Notes under the pieces: generated by a model
What the model saw: only the letters and a program-made list of their open reading frames with translations
What the model was told of the DNA's origin: nothing
The model's database searches: none
Assembly (NCBI RefSeq): GCF_900163835.1
Contig: NZ_FUKR01000051.1
Span: 1 to 49,155 of the forward strand
Length of the DNA stretch: 49,155 nt
Direction: 5' to 3'
From: Mycetocola reblochoni REB411
Lineage (GTDB): Bacteria; Actinomycetota; Actinomycetes; Actinomycetales; Microbacteriaceae
Translations under genes and position numbers: made by a program
Shown here: positions 25,304 through 34,893 of the stretch, piece by piece
Layout of the letters: each line of letters opens with the position of its first letter
Position numbering within the stretch: position 1 is the first letter of the stretch

Positions 25304-26404
25304 TCAGGCAGGCGGCGTGACGAGCACAAGAGTTGCCGGATCTACGTCATCGCGGACACGCAGTTCGGGCAGCTCCGATCCGTCGAGGGCAGCCGCCAGC
25401 ATCCGAACCTTCGCCTGCTCGAGTGCGGATGCGAGGGACTGCGCCGAGGCGATGGCCGAGTAGAACGCGGACGCGAACACGATCGCGGATGTGTCATCGA
25501 TACTGTCTGACATTCCGATCACTGCCGGCACCGTCTGCAGCATGTCATCGGCACCCGCGAGACTTTCGCAGGCGTTCAGCACGAGCAGGCGCGGCGGCTC
25601 ATCGGTCGCGCCGAGCACGCGCGCGAGGAGTTCGAAGGTGACGTCGGCGCCGTCTTCATCGCCCGCGTCGTTCTCCATGAGTAGGCCATGCGGGCCCGCA
25701 TGGCCGGAGAAGTGGACGATGTGCGGTCGATGGTCGTTCAGCCCGTCGAGGAGGTCGTTGACTGTCGCGGCTGGCGCATGGTCGACTTGCACGAGATCAC
25801 GGTACTTGGAGCCGCGCAGTGCCTGTCGCACTTGGCGAACTTCCTGGTCGACGCGAAGCCAGGTACCGAAGCGTTGCTCGGTACCGTCTGGAGTGGTGAT
25901 CGTCTCCTCCGTCGCCTCCGGGTTGGCCGTGATGTACAGCACCCGCAGCTTTTCCGGCTCAGGTGGTCGCACTTCGACATAGCGGATCTGCACGGGAGGG
26001 GTCGCGAGGCGGGCGATCTCGCGCGCGTGGGTTCGCTCTTCTTGTCGGCGACGCGAGTCGACCTGCTTCTGCTTGCTCTCTGCTGAGCGACGTTCGCTGT
26101 TGTCAGCAGACCGGAGTGATGTGGTCTTTGTGGCGATCGACTTGTCAACCGAGGCGAGGTCCTTTCGCGCCTTCGCGATCTTGGACTCCGCTGCTGCGCC
26201 CTTCTTATCCTCACGCTCGGCAGCGGAAAGTGAGGTCCGAATCGTTGACGCGCTCTTCGACCGGGCGGCTTGCTCGCGCTTCTTTCGCGCGCTTTCGCGT
26301 GCAGAGGCGGCGTCCTTTTCGGCCTTTGCGATGTCGCCTGTCAGCGTTGCCTTGCGACTCTGGAGGCGCACGAGCTCCGAACGGAGTGTGTCACTTCGAG
26401 CCAT
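25304..26404 (-). CDS. coiled-coil CHAT-domain caspase-like protease
   Basis: 366 residues. Residues 1-135 are a charged Lys/Arg/Glu/Ala-rich coiled coil. The CHAT protease domain covers about 150-366 with the dyad IVHFSGHAG (His235 or His231) and LVLNACES (Cys279). No signal peptide or membrane helix, so it is cytoplasmic. CHAT proteases act in several bacterial defence systems as death effectors or activators; the coiled coil may mediate oligomerisation or sensing. It is the last gene of the defence array, 196 bases after hamB, with a good GGAGG before ATG 26404. The linkage to Hachiman suggests a partner role or an independent defence gene; neither is shown. Confidence 0.82.
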   Translation of the reverse strand: MARSDTLRSELVRLQSRKATLTGDIAKAEKDAASARESARKKREQAARSKSASTIRTSLSAAEREDKKGAAAESKIAKARKDLASVDKSIATKTTSLRSADNSERRSAESKQKQVDSRRRQEERTHAREIARLATPPVQIRYVEVRPPEPEKLRVLYITANPEATEETITTPDGTEQRFGTWLRVDQEVRQVRQALRGSKYRDLVQVDHAPAATVNDLLDGLNDHRPHIVHFSGHAGPHGLLMENDAGDEDGADVTFELLARVLGATDEPPRLLVLNACESLAGADDMLQTVPAVIGMSDSIDDTSAIVFASAFYSAIASAQSLASALEQAKVRMLAAALDGSELPELRVRDDVDPATLVLVTPPA

Positions 26405-26600
26405 GGTTTCCCTCCGTCTCCTCGTAATGCTCTGGACGATGCGCGCCCGCTCTTGACACTGATGGGCGCACGCACGTTGGGCGGATACCAGCTGATCTTT
26501 TCAAGCTTTCGATCGTTTCGGATGCTGCCTGAGATGAACGGTGCCTATGTGGTGAGGTCCGGCGCGGTGATGGCGTCGTGGCGAATAACAAGATTCCCGC

Positions 26601-29153
26601 CTATTCACTTTTGCGATGGCTCAACGCTTGAGCGTTAGTGAGGTTGATGATCTCCTGTTGGATCAGGACAGGGATGTCCATTCCTTCGATATTCTGACGC
26701 GCAAGCCAGTCGCGGCTCTCGGACGAAGTCCAGTTGTCGACGGTGACGTATTGCGAGAGAGCAATAGTTGCCGTTCGCGAAAGCCCTAAAGCCATCAGGA
26801 CGACCTCGCTCGGTCGGGAAACTCCTAGTTCGAGAAGCATGGTGATGTCCTGGCCGTGCCCGACGTCGTGGATGCCTCTCTCTGCAGCGTAGGCAGCGAG
26901 AACGTCCGAGTAGCACGACAAATATTTCGGCGCTTGGAATCGAGCGACTGTCTCGATGTCCGCCATCACGTCCCTGATCGCCTTCGCGATTGGCGTCTTT
27001 CCGGTAGCACGCTGCTCGATCAGTCGGGCAAGGGGCATGCCCTTCATCCAGTTGACGATCAAGTTTGCGAGCTGCCACTTTCGCCTGTCAGTCTCCCCGG
27101 GACCTGACGGGAGACCAAACGCCGCCGTCATCGTCGCCCCAATGAGCACGAGGGCGTCCTGGTAACGCTGCCGTGAGTCCGGCTCCTCGGGCAACGGCAA
27201 TGTGAAGTCATGAGGATCGTTGCCGGTCGCCCTGAAATGCTCCAGGAGACGTTGCATAGCGATCGGGGATATGCCTGCATGTCGAGGGATAAGGTCTAGC
27301 GGGAACTGGGCGTCTTCGACGGCGCGCACGAGAGCGCGTTCCACTTCAGTTCGCTCGGCCGGAACCGTGATGCGCTGCAGGTGGTGAGTGATGTCTCGCC
27401 CTGACGACTGCTGCGCCGCCAGATAGGAGAATAGGTTTTCGGAAGCTGAATCTGATCCGACTGCGAAGTCGCTGCGTATGTATGAGATCAGCGGAGCCAC
27501 GTCTTGGAGCCCGTGGTGAGTGGCAACCTTCAAATTCGATCGGCGTCGAACCGTGGGCAGATTCGGCCACAGGCTCTCGTCGTCGGTGTCGATACAGACG
27601 ATGTTGCCCTGGAACTCTTTGCCCCATCGGCCTGCCCGACCCGCGAGGTTCCAGAAGTCGGCTTCAGTGAGTGGGCGGCCGCGTCCTTTTTGTGGATTGC
27701 GCATGAAGATCGTTCGGCATGGGAGGTTGACACCTTCGAGGAGGGTGGAGGTGCAGACGAGGAACTCAATCTTGCCGTCTCCAAAGAGCCGCTCGATTTC
27801 AGACCTGATGGCAAGTGGCATGTTGCCGTAGTGGAACGCCACACGTTTCGCGAGCGCGTCAGCAAGGCTGTACTTCGGGTGGACGGCAGTACGCACCAGG
27901 TCTTGGAGATTGCTGATGTCTTCGTCATCCTCTGCTTCGGACAGAAGATCGGAGATGTTCTTGGCAACCTTCTCCGCGTCATCAGCACCGTTTACGTAGA
28001 CGATGTTGCCGCCATCGCTACCTCCGAGTGCATGTGCGACATATGCGATTCGCATCGGTACTCGAGTGGCACGTTGCTGCAGCTCGAAGCTGGCGACTTG
28101 GAGAACCTGCCCTTCATCCACCAGCGATACGATTCTTTTCGCGGGTGCGCGATACACGCCCTCGACCCGGATGAGGTTCTGGTTGACAGTGACCGCTTCG
28201 GAAGTCGTTGCCCTCGAACGAGCCGCAGCTGGCTTGTCGCTCAGCAATATCGTCGGGTTCGCACTGAGCGGGCTCGCGAAAATGACTTGCAAGCCTGGTC
28301 GATCCTCGACAGCACGGTCTAGCACTTGCTGAAGCAACACACCGCGTTCCGCGTTACCAAGTCCTTGAGCCTCGTCGACGAACAGAAGGTCGATATCGAA
28401 CGGATGGCGTGACTGCTGAATGAGATGGAGTCTCTCTTGCGTCACGACAAGGACGCGGCGTTGCGTCTGGTCGAGCTCGGGATCCCAGGGCATCACAACG
28501 ATGCTGGTATCTGTCGGGGCCGCTTCTCGAAAGTCTGCTGATACTTCTTCGACGAGGGCTCGGGTGGGCGCAAGGTAGACGGCCGTGAATCTATCGTTCT
28601 GACGGAGTTTTTCTAGGAACCATTCACGCACGATTCGAGATTTTCCGGCAGACGTCGGTGCGGACACGCTCACCCAGTCGAAGTCCGCCGCGTCCTTCCA
28701 CAGTTCACTCTGGAATGAGTTCACCGCGAGGTTCTCGCCGCTCGACAGCGGGATGGAAAGCTGGAGGCGCTTCTTGATCGTCTCCAAGCGAAGCAAGGGT
28801 GGAAACTGTTTCCACAAGCCTGGTTGTACGAGATCTCGTGATTCCGCGAGCTCCACTGACCTGTGGTTTCCTACGCGATCGAGGATGGCCGTGGCTGCGC
28901 TCTTGTGAGTGTCGTCGGTGTCGCTAAGAGCCAGACAAGCTGCCGCGACCCTAAGGACGGTGTTCTGTGCGCGCTCGGTCGGGACAGCTGATAGCGCACT
29001 CGCGCACAGCAGCGCGTAGTTCCAGTCGATCTCGGTGGGCGGTCTGTCCATCTCGATCATCGGGAATTCAGCCTGAAGTGTGCGCAGACGGATCGACTGA
29101 AGAATGCCGCGAAACTTCTGCGAGTCAAAGACGACCTGGGACAGATCCGTCAT
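26601..29153 (-). CDS. hamB: Hachiman helicase HamB
   Basis: 850 residues. Superfamily 2 helicase: Walker A SAPTSAGKS (164-172), motif Ia APTRALVEE, motif II DEAQ (260-263), CTSTLLEGVNLP (467-478) and motif VI GRAGRWG (505-511), followed by a long helical C-terminal region. In Hachiman HamB senses damaged or aberrant DNA and restrains the nuclease HamA. Identification rests on a helicase of the right size directly downstream of a clear HamA, overlapping it by four bases (ATGA). The region is visibly less GC-rich than the flanks, consistent with acquisition. Confidence 0.85.
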   Translation of the reverse strand: MTDLSQVVFDSQKFRGILQSIRLRTLQAEFPMIEMDRPPTEIDWNYALLCASALSAVPTERAQNTVLRVAAACLALSDTDDTHKSAATAILDRVGNHRSVELAESRDLVQPGLWKQFPPLLRLETIKKRLQLSIPLSSGENLAVNSFQSELWKDAADFDWVSVSAPTSAGKSRIVREWFLEKLRQNDRFTAVYLAPTRALVEEVSADFREAAPTDTSIVVMPWDPELDQTQRRVLVVTQERLHLIQQSRHPFDIDLLFVDEAQGLGNAERGVLLQQVLDRAVEDRPGLQVIFASPLSANPTILLSDKPAAARSRATTSEAVTVNQNLIRVEGVYRAPAKRIVSLVDEGQVLQVASFELQQRATRVPMRIAYVAHALGGSDGGNIVYVNGADDAEKVAKNISDLLSEAEDDEDISNLQDLVRTAVHPKYSLADALAKRVAFHYGNMPLAIRSEIERLFGDGKIEFLVCTSTLLEGVNLPCRTIFMRNPQKGRGRPLTEADFWNLAGRAGRWGKEFQGNIVCIDTDDESLWPNLPTVRRRSNLKVATHHGLQDVAPLISYIRSDFAVGSDSASENLFSYLAAQQSSGRDITHHLQRITVPAERTEVERALVRAVEDAQFPLDLIPRHAGISPIAMQRLLEHFRATGNDPHDFTLPLPEEPDSRQRYQDALVLIGATMTAAFGLPSGPGETDRRKWQLANLIVNWMKGMPLARLIEQRATGKTPIAKAIRDVMADIETVARFQAPKYLSCYSDVLAAYAAERGIHDVGHGQDITMLLELGVSRPSEVVLMALGLSRTATIALSQYVTVDNWTSSESRDWLARQNIEGMDIPVLIQQEIINLTNAQALSHRKSE

Positions 29154-30097
29154 GCCACACCGAGTTTCTTTCTGACGGCTTTCCGCATGGCATCTACATC
29201 CGGGAAAGGAACGCAGAATACGTCGATATTCACTTCAAGGAGCACATTCTTTTCAAGCCTGGCTCGGATGGATGTCTGCCATCGTTTGACGGCTTTGGCG
29301 ATCTCGATTTCTTGTGCATCGGCAAGCTTCGTCATGTCTGGGTATGCCGCGTAATCAAACCCGATTAGGCATACCCCGTTCCAACGCACCTGGAGCGCCT
29401 TCGAGTTGGTCTCGTCGAAGTACTGAAGTAGATGCGCGGCCAGCTCGTCCTGCTGAACATTTAGGTTTTCGCGTACTAGTAGGAGATCGCGACGACGAGT
29501 ATCACCATCGGCGCCGAGGAACGGACCGATGCTGTCGAAGCAGTCGGTGAAGGCATCTGAACTTGACTTGTAGAGTTTCGACTCGCCCCAGTAAAGATCG
29601 AGCACACCGTCTTCACCGAGCTTTGCGTGCACTCCGTCCGACCCGTGTACGTGAACGTTGTTGTTCGTCTTCAACGACATCTTGGCCAACAGCTGTGGGA
29701 GCTGGAGCACCTGCTCCATTAGGAGGAACAGGAGAAGCTCGCCTCCCTCACCAGTTCCATCTCCGTCCACGAAAAGCTCTCTCGCTTGCTGCTCGAGACG
29801 GGAGAATTGGCTGGTGGATCCAGTCTCCTGGAGGTGCTTGAGGGCTTGCTCGATACGCGAACGTGGAATACAGAAATCCATCGCTGCCCTTGCCATTGCA
29901 GTAGCGAGAAGGTCGATCGCCGGCTGACCGTTCGCGTCCACCGAGACAAAATGAGTCCGAACAGTGGCCATCGAGTCCTGAAGGCGCAGCGGGACGTCGT
30001 ACGCGCTCAATAGGTGCAGAAACTCGTTGGGGTCTCCTCGCACAAGACTGTCCAGCATCTCAGCGAATGAGTCCTTGGCAACTTCGATGTCGCTCAT
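29150..30097 (-). CDS. hamA: Hachiman nuclease HamA (DUF1837)
   Basis: 315 residues. The conserved DUF1837 core GEGGELLLFLLMEQVL is followed by LLAKMSLKTNNNVHVHGSDG and DLYWGESKLY. The nuclease residues of this PD-(D/E)xK family are visible as Asp154 and Glu172-x-Lys174. HamA is the effector that degrades DNA once HamB releases it. The gene overlaps hamB and starts 28 bases after the candidate restriction enzyme gene, so all are probably one transcript. All core residues seem intact, so the system is likely functional. Confidence 0.87.
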   Translation of the reverse strand: MSDIEVAKDSFAEMLDSLVRGDPNEFLHLLSAYDVPLRLQDSMATVRTHFVSVDANGQPAIDLLATAMARAAMDFCIPRSRIEQALKHLQETGSTSQFSRLEQQARELFVDGDGTGEGGELLLFLLMEQVLQLPQLLAKMSLKTNNNVHVHGSDGVHAKLGEDGVLDLYWGESKLYKSSSDAFTDCFDSIGPFLGADGDTRRRDLLLVRENLNVQQDELAAHLLQYFDETNSKALQVRWNGVCLIGFDYAAYPDMTKLADAQEIEIAKAVKRWQTSIRARLEKNVLLEVNIDVFCVPFPDVDAMRKAVRKKLGVA

Positions 30098-30125
30098 TCC
30101 AGTACTCCCGGTTTTAGGTGCAGAC

Positions 30126-31235
30126 CTATGATTCAGCGCCCAGCAGCGGCCTAGGCTCGGCCTCTGCGCGCCGGGCTCTTGCGTTCTTATGGAGATTGAC
30201 TGGTGTGGCGTCGATAACGCGGCGGATCATTTCTGCGATGAAACGATCCGGTCGAAGGTCGACGGGGACTCGCTCCCATGGGAGCTCGACAACGGGAAGG
30301 GTGGCCAACGCGATGTCGATCTCCGACTGTTCGATGTACTCCTCTTGGCCCCCGTCTGCTTCATCTGTTTCGATTACACCGGCCTCGACCAGTGGGTCCT
30401 CGCCGTCGCCCTCATCGTCCGCGGTTTCGTCAACGGCGAGGTGGGGGCCATACTCGATGACGATGAGCGATACAGCGTGGTATGCGTCGTCTTCGCGTCC
30501 GAGCTTCTGGAGGAGGTCGATGAGCCATTCCGCCTTGTCGGGCGACTCGTCAAAGATGGTGGATCGGAGCCCGTAGACGAAGCCGAGCGCGGCAAGGGGG
30601 TGGCGGAGGCGGAGGTTCTTCGCATCGCCGTAAGATTCCTCGACCCGGTTGGCAGCGTTCTTACCGAAGCTGGAGTCCATCCGTTTTGTGCTGATGAGGA
30701 GCTCTGGTCCTGCCGCCCAGTTCGACATGACGACGTCGACTTGTTTGAGGTAGTTCTTACCAAGGATGTTCGCCGAGGAGGCGGCTGCTCCGGAGGGCGG
30801 CGTCTTTGCCTGAAGTCTCTTCCAGAGCGCATCGCGTTCCTTGGCCGTGACCTTGTTGAGCAGGCTCACGATGGGGCCAGGCAAGATCCGCGGTGCAGAC
30901 GGGCGTGGCCAGACGGCATCGGCGTCGAGCCCAGAGCGACGGAGCTCATACGAAAGCCAGACGTCCAACGCGAGAGCGGGTACGCCCGTCGTGGTTGGGG
31001 CTTTCAGGTAGAGCGGGACTCCGAGAAGCTTGATGAGCGTGTCATAGTCGGGCTCGTAAGAGAGAGCTCCACTCTCGTCTTTAACCCAAGGGTTGCTGTG
31101 CTCGCCGTTGGGGGCGGCATCAGCGACGATGCGATCAAAGATCGCCCATGCTTTCGACTTTGTCGATGGTTCAGCGGCCACTTCGTCCCCTTGTTTGGCG
31201 TCGGCCAGCCAGGGCGGCGTGGGCGTCTCGCACAT
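30126..31235 (-). CDS. candidate type II restriction endonuclease
   Basis: 369 residues from ATG 31235; the open frame continues upstream but overlaps the methyltransferase. No family is recognised with certainty. A possible PD-(D/E)xK-like core is VDVV (Asp167) followed by PELLISTKRM (Lys184), then SSFGKNAANRVEE and a helical region RHPLAALGFVYGLR. The C-terminal region is acidic (about 285-320). The role is inferred mainly from its place: its start overlaps the end of an N6-adenine methyltransferase gene by 65 bases, the classic arrangement of a restriction-modification pair. It could also be a different nuclease. Confidence 0.6.
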   Translation of the reverse strand: MCETPTPPWLADAKQGDEVAAEPSTKSKAWAIFDRIVADAAPNGEHSNPWVKDESGALSYEPDYDTLIKLLGVPLYLKAPTTTGVPALALDVWLSYELRRSGLDADAVWPRPSAPRILPGPIVSLLNKVTAKERDALWKRLQAKTPPSGAAASSANILGKNYLKQVDVVMSNWAAGPELLISTKRMDSSFGKNAANRVEESYGDAKNLRLRHPLAALGFVYGLRSTIFDESPDKAEWLIDLLQKLGREDDAYHAVSLIVIEYGPHLAVDETADDEGDGEDPLVEAGVIETDEADGGQEEYIEQSEIDIALATLPVVELPWERVPVDLRPDRFIAEMIRRVIDATPVNLHKNARARRAEAEPRPLLGAES

Positions 31236-32826
31236 GGTCGAGTTCGGATTCTGCAACAAGCTCGGGGTCGATGAGCAGTACGTCGTCGACGAGCTTGACT
31301 GCTGCGATGAGGTCTCCTTGTTGGAGGAGCTTCGTGACGTCTTGTTTGATGAGACGCAGTTGCTCGGCGCAAGCTTGTACATGGGCGGGTGAGGGCATTG
31401 CCCAGACATCGGCCTCGCGCGGCTCGAGCTTGAGGATCCCTCCTCCATACGCGCGTCCCACCATTTCGGCGTTGAGAAGAGTGACCGAGTTGAGGCTTGC
31501 GATGGGCAGAAGGTCGCGGCCCAGCTCCCGATTTTGCTCGTAGAGGTAGACGCCGTGGACAGAGTTGAGGTGGTGCGCGCCCGCTGTGTTTGTCGTGAGT
31601 CTCGGGGTGTCGGCGTTCATGCATGTCAGCATCAAGTCGGCGGGTGGCAGAAGCGGCACTCGGTACCATGGCTTCCGTACCCGGCACTTGTATGCTTCGT
31701 CGACACCCGCGAGGTGTCCGGTGTCGATGTACGCCTGCGCAGCTGGGGACGGCCTGTCGGCTGGGCGGAACAGCCAGGTGGATTTGCCTTGTTGCCCGAG
31801 CTTGATCATCGCGCTGCTGGAGAGTTCAAGTCCTCGGAGATGGGAACTGCCAGGCGGTGAGAGCCGAACAAGGTCTTTGCGAGGCAGACCGAGTTCCTTG
31901 ACTCGTGCCGGTGAGAGGGCGAAGTAACGATTATTCCCGGTGACCATTCCAAGCGTGGTGTCGCCCCAGGTGTCGAGGCTTGTGAAGTGGCCTTCTGCTC
32001 GGAGCGTGCGAAGGGGCTCCACCGCGTCAGGGTCTACCAGTAGTCCTGTCCATTTCGCTGACGGGTCGGCGGGCTTCCAAGTAAGCGAACCGGTAATCGA
32101 TGCGAGAGCATTGGCGTCTTGAGCCTGGTAGATCGTCGCGTGATCGGTTGGCCCCTCGTTGAACCCATCTGCGAGGAGCAGCACGACATCAGCTTCTGCT
32201 TCGGGGAAAACCTGTTCGGCGAATAGGACGAGTTCAACGCTGCGGAATCGGTCGAAGAGGAACTGTCGAACAGCCGCCGCATAGTTCACGCTGAGGAGCT
32301 CCGCGGGGAGCACAAGCCCCATCCGCCCGCCGTCCTTCAAGAAGAGAGCGGAGTGGACCGTGAACGCAGCCCAGCTTGATGCCAGCGCGGTCAGAGAGAC
32401 TCCGGCTTTCAGGGCTGCTGCGCGTGACCTGATTCGAGACTCGCCGGTGAAGTCCTGGTAGCGGATGTAGGGCGGATTGCCGACTACGACGGAGTAACGG
32501 GCTTCTGGCTCGACGAGGAAGAAGTCGCTCACCGTGATGTTCGGGCTGCCCCCGGCGTCCTCAACCCGACGGTGCGCGACTGCGGCACTGTGCTCGTGGA
32601 TCTCGACACCGTCCACGGCGGGCGTGCCAGCGCCGTGCTCGTGGAGGCGGCGCACTGCTTGGACGAGGAACGCCGCATCACCAGCGGAGGGTTCGAGGAC
32701 GGTGTCCGTTGAGCTTCGGACCGCCCAGTCGGTCATGTAGCGCGTTATCGCATCGGGCGTGAAGAACGCGCCGCGAGCCTTGCGCAGTTCTGCCGTGTCA
32801 GCAGGAGTTGCGGCGGTTTCAAGCAT
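31171..32826 (-). CDS. N6-adenine DNA methyltransferase (Eco57I/TaqI-like)
   Basis: 551 residues from ATG 32826; an upstream in-frame start at 32877 looks less natural. Motifs: GAFFTP near residue 20, motif I VLEPSAGD (43-50), catalytic NPPY in VVVGNPPYIRY (117-120). Gamma-type order with a long C-terminal target-recognition region, as in M.TaqI. It would methylate adenine to protect host DNA from the nuclease encoded downstream. It heads the five-gene minus-strand array. The integrase gene lies 132 bases upstream on the same strand. Confidence 0.87.
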   Translation of the reverse strand: MLETAATPADTAELRKARGAFFTPDAITRYMTDWAVRSSTDTVLEPSAGDAAFLVQAVRRLHEHGAGTPAVDGVEIHEHSAAVAHRRVEDAGGSPNITVSDFFLVEPEARYSVVVGNPPYIRYQDFTGESRIRSRAAALKAGVSLTALASSWAAFTVHSALFLKDGGRMGLVLPAELLSVNYAAAVRQFLFDRFRSVELVLFAEQVFPEAEADVVLLLADGFNEGPTDHATIYQAQDANALASITGSLTWKPADPSAKWTGLLVDPDAVEPLRTLRAEGHFTSLDTWGDTTLGMVTGNNRYFALSPARVKELGLPRKDLVRLSPPGSSHLRGLELSSSAMIKLGQQGKSTWLFRPADRPSPAAQAYIDTGHLAGVDEAYKCRVRKPWYRVPLLPPADLMLTCMNADTPRLTTNTAGAHHLNSVHGVYLYEQNRELGRDLLPIASLNSVTLLNAEMVGRAYGGGILKLEPREADVWAMPSPAHVQACAEQLRLIKQDVTKLLQQGDLIAAVKLVDDVLLIDPELVAESELDHVRDAHAALAGRRQTRGRSGR

Positions 32827-32958
32827 GTCTCCATTCTGTCGTACACCCCCGACCGACACGGGGATGCTGCTCAGCATGGCGTGCTCTCCCCCGCAGAAAC
32901 CGCCAGGTCGCGTGACGAAACACGCCGTCTCGCGCCCTGGCCGCGGTCTGCCTCACCA

Positions 32959-33930
32959 TCACGCTGGTCTTCCGAACGCTTGCTCCAGGAAGTCCGCTGT
33001 GACCGGGTCCACGGTCTCGTTGCGGCGGATGTAGTGATCCCGGGTGATCGAGGGGTCGCTGTGTCCGAGGAGTTCGGAGGCGAGCTGCAGTCCCCCGACC
33101 TCATTGATCGCGGTCGCGGCGGTGCGGCGGAACCGGTGCGGGGTGACTTCAGGAACGCCGGCTTCCTGCATCACGTCACGGAGCTGCCTGCGGATGTTGT
33201 TCGTCGTGTGCGGTGTCCCGACGCGTGTGGAGAACAGCAACGTGTCCGGGTGGGTGAAACGGATCTTCTCCAGTCGCGCCTGGATCGCTCGGAGCGCAAA
33301 CCCTGGCAGCGCGAGGCGGCGGACCGAGCGTGCTGTCTTCGGATGGTCCTGCCGGTGCGTGGGTTCGCCCTTGCGGCTCACGATCGTTCCCGAGATCCGC
33401 GCCGAGGGTATCGGCGCGTCGAGGTCGAGGTCGCCAAGGCGGATCGCGAGGACTTCCCCGATGCGCCCGGAGGTGCCGAGCATGACTTCCACGACCTGTC
33501 CGAGCTGCCCGTCGGGTTTCGGGCCTGCCTTGATCGGTCGCTGCTCCCACGCGCTGATTCCTGCGCGGATGGCTTTGAGTTCATCCGCGGAGTAAATGTC
33601 CGGGGTGCGGGCGGGGCGGCGGAGACGGGACACGTGATCCATCGGGTTGCGTGGAAGGATCTCGTGCCGCACCGCGAGTCCAAGCGCGAGGCGGAGGACG
33701 ACTCTGGCTTGTCGTGCCCGGTTGTAGCTCTTCTTCGCGAGCTGCTTGAGGAAGAAGTCGCAGCGCGCCACCCCGATCTCCCTGAGTGTGACTTCTTTGA
33801 AGAACGGGAGGACGAGGGTGCGCATGTTCCGCTCATACAAGAGACGCGTCGTCTGCGAGAGACGGTCCTCGAGATCCATGTCTTCGAACCAGTACGACAC
33901 AAGCGCGGGGAACGAACTGTCAGCGCTCAT
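32959..33930 (-). CDS. tyrosine recombinase/integrase, N-terminal arm frameshifted
   Basis: 323 residues from ATG 33930, containing the core-binding domain (about 1-105) and catalytic domain with SGRIGE (Arg), TPHRFRRTAAT (HxxR), LLGHSDPSITRDHYIR (His and Tyr nucleophile). Upstream on the same strand the frame is open without a start and encodes TTGTTRPAAERSLKKKL. Another frame before that, from GTG 34139, encodes PRTPIGTFGTITIRRSNGG, the usual arm-binding start. Restoring one base near 34018 joins them into a 393-residue integrase (32959-34139). The short form keeps all catalytic residues but would miss arm-site binding. It marks an integrative element; attachment sites were not found. Confidence 0.82.
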   Translation of the reverse strand: MSADSSFPALVSYWFEDMDLEDRLSQTTRLLYERNMRTLVLPFFKEVTLREIGVARCDFFLKQLAKKSYNRARQARVVLRLALGLAVRHEILPRNPMDHVSRLRRPARTPDIYSADELKAIRAGISAWEQRPIKAGPKPDGQLGQVVEVMLGTSGRIGEVLAIRLGDLDLDAPIPSARISGTIVSRKGEPTHRQDHPKTARSVRRLALPGFALRAIQARLEKIRFTHPDTLLFSTRVGTPHTTNNIRRQLRDVMQEAGVPEVTPHRFRRTAATAINEVGGLQLASELLGHSDPSITRDHYIRRNETVDPVTADFLEQAFGRPA

Positions 33931-34352
33931 CCCCGAGAACCCCGGGTGGAACAGGTCACGCTCGGAGAGCTTCTTCTTCAGGGAACGTTCGGCTGCGGGT
34001 CGGGTGGTGCCGGTGGTTGGACGTGCCGGCTCTTGCCGTCCCAGTCTCGGTACCGGGTGCGAGCGACGTAGCGTCCACCGTTGCTGCGCCGGATGGTGAT
34101 AGTGCCGAAGGTCCCGATCGGGGTTCGGGGCCTAGCCACGAGCGGTCCGCTCCCCCATGCTACGGAGTAGATCGGTCGTGGTCCACGGAGGTGTCAGTCC
34201 GGGTGAATGAGGATGGTGTGGAGAGAGCATCCCTTCAGTCTGCGCGCCGACGCAGAACCTCCGAACGCGTCTGTGTCACCACTGCGGCTCCTGAACCCGC
34301 GTCCGGGCATTCAGCCAGTTAGTTGTTCGCAGACCTTTGGGCACTGCCCTGC

Positions 34353-34691
34353 TTAGGTTCGGGCAGGACTGGCTGGTCCGTGCACCCGGCGCTCGCGAAG
34401 TCGCTCGCGCACTAACAGCACCACGCTCCACGGCCCGAAGAGGAGGAACTTCAGTCCGTTCCACAGTGCCCAGAAGAAAGCAATGTAGAGCCATTCGCTC
34501 CAGCCCTGCTCGATGAGGCCGGTGCAGGTGGCGGCGATGAGGATGTAGACGACGCCGAGGAGCATCGCTGGCATGCCCCACTTCAGTCCGGTCCTGGTGC
34601 GGAGCCGGTCGAGGAGGATGTTGGTAGGCATCCAGCGTCGCAGGAAGATGCGGGTGTGGATGCTGGCGTTCCAGAGCCGGTTCAGAAGCAT
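34353..34691 (-). CDS. small conserved-type membrane protein next to the relaxase
   Basis: 112 residues. A basic N-terminus with many Arg is followed by two or three hydrophobic segments (about 41-60, 65-80, 82-94). The N-terminal [24 protein letters not shown] looks amphipathic. No named family recognised. It lies between the relaxase and the integrase on the same strand and is probably an accessory gene of the element. Confidence 0.6.
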   Translation of the reverse strand: MLLNRLWNASIHTRIFLRRWMPTNILLDRLRTRTGLKWGMPAMLLGVVYILIAATCTGLIEQGWSEWLYIAFFWALWNGLKFLLFGPWSVVLLVRERLRERRVHGPASPART

Positions 34692-34893
34692 GATGTGGGC
34701 CTCGCTTTCGCACGCAGGACTATCGCGGTGTGGCTGGTCCTGAGTGGTTGAGTGCCCGAGATGCTTCTCGAACGGTCTGCGTCACCCCTGAACGATGTCC
34801 GGGGCTCGGCGTGTGGTTGCTCCTGCCACCACCAGGATACCGGCGGCCCTGCAGCAAAGGAAGAGCAATCCCTTGCCGGGCGACCCTTGGCGC

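Noticed and set aside
30126-31235. Assignment of the candidate nuclease to the XamI family
   Set aside because: The N-terminal and core patterns do not fit what I know of that family; left as unassigned.
33044-34071. Plus-strand frames opposite the integrase
   Set aside because: No family features; the integrase on the minus strand has all catalytic motifs.
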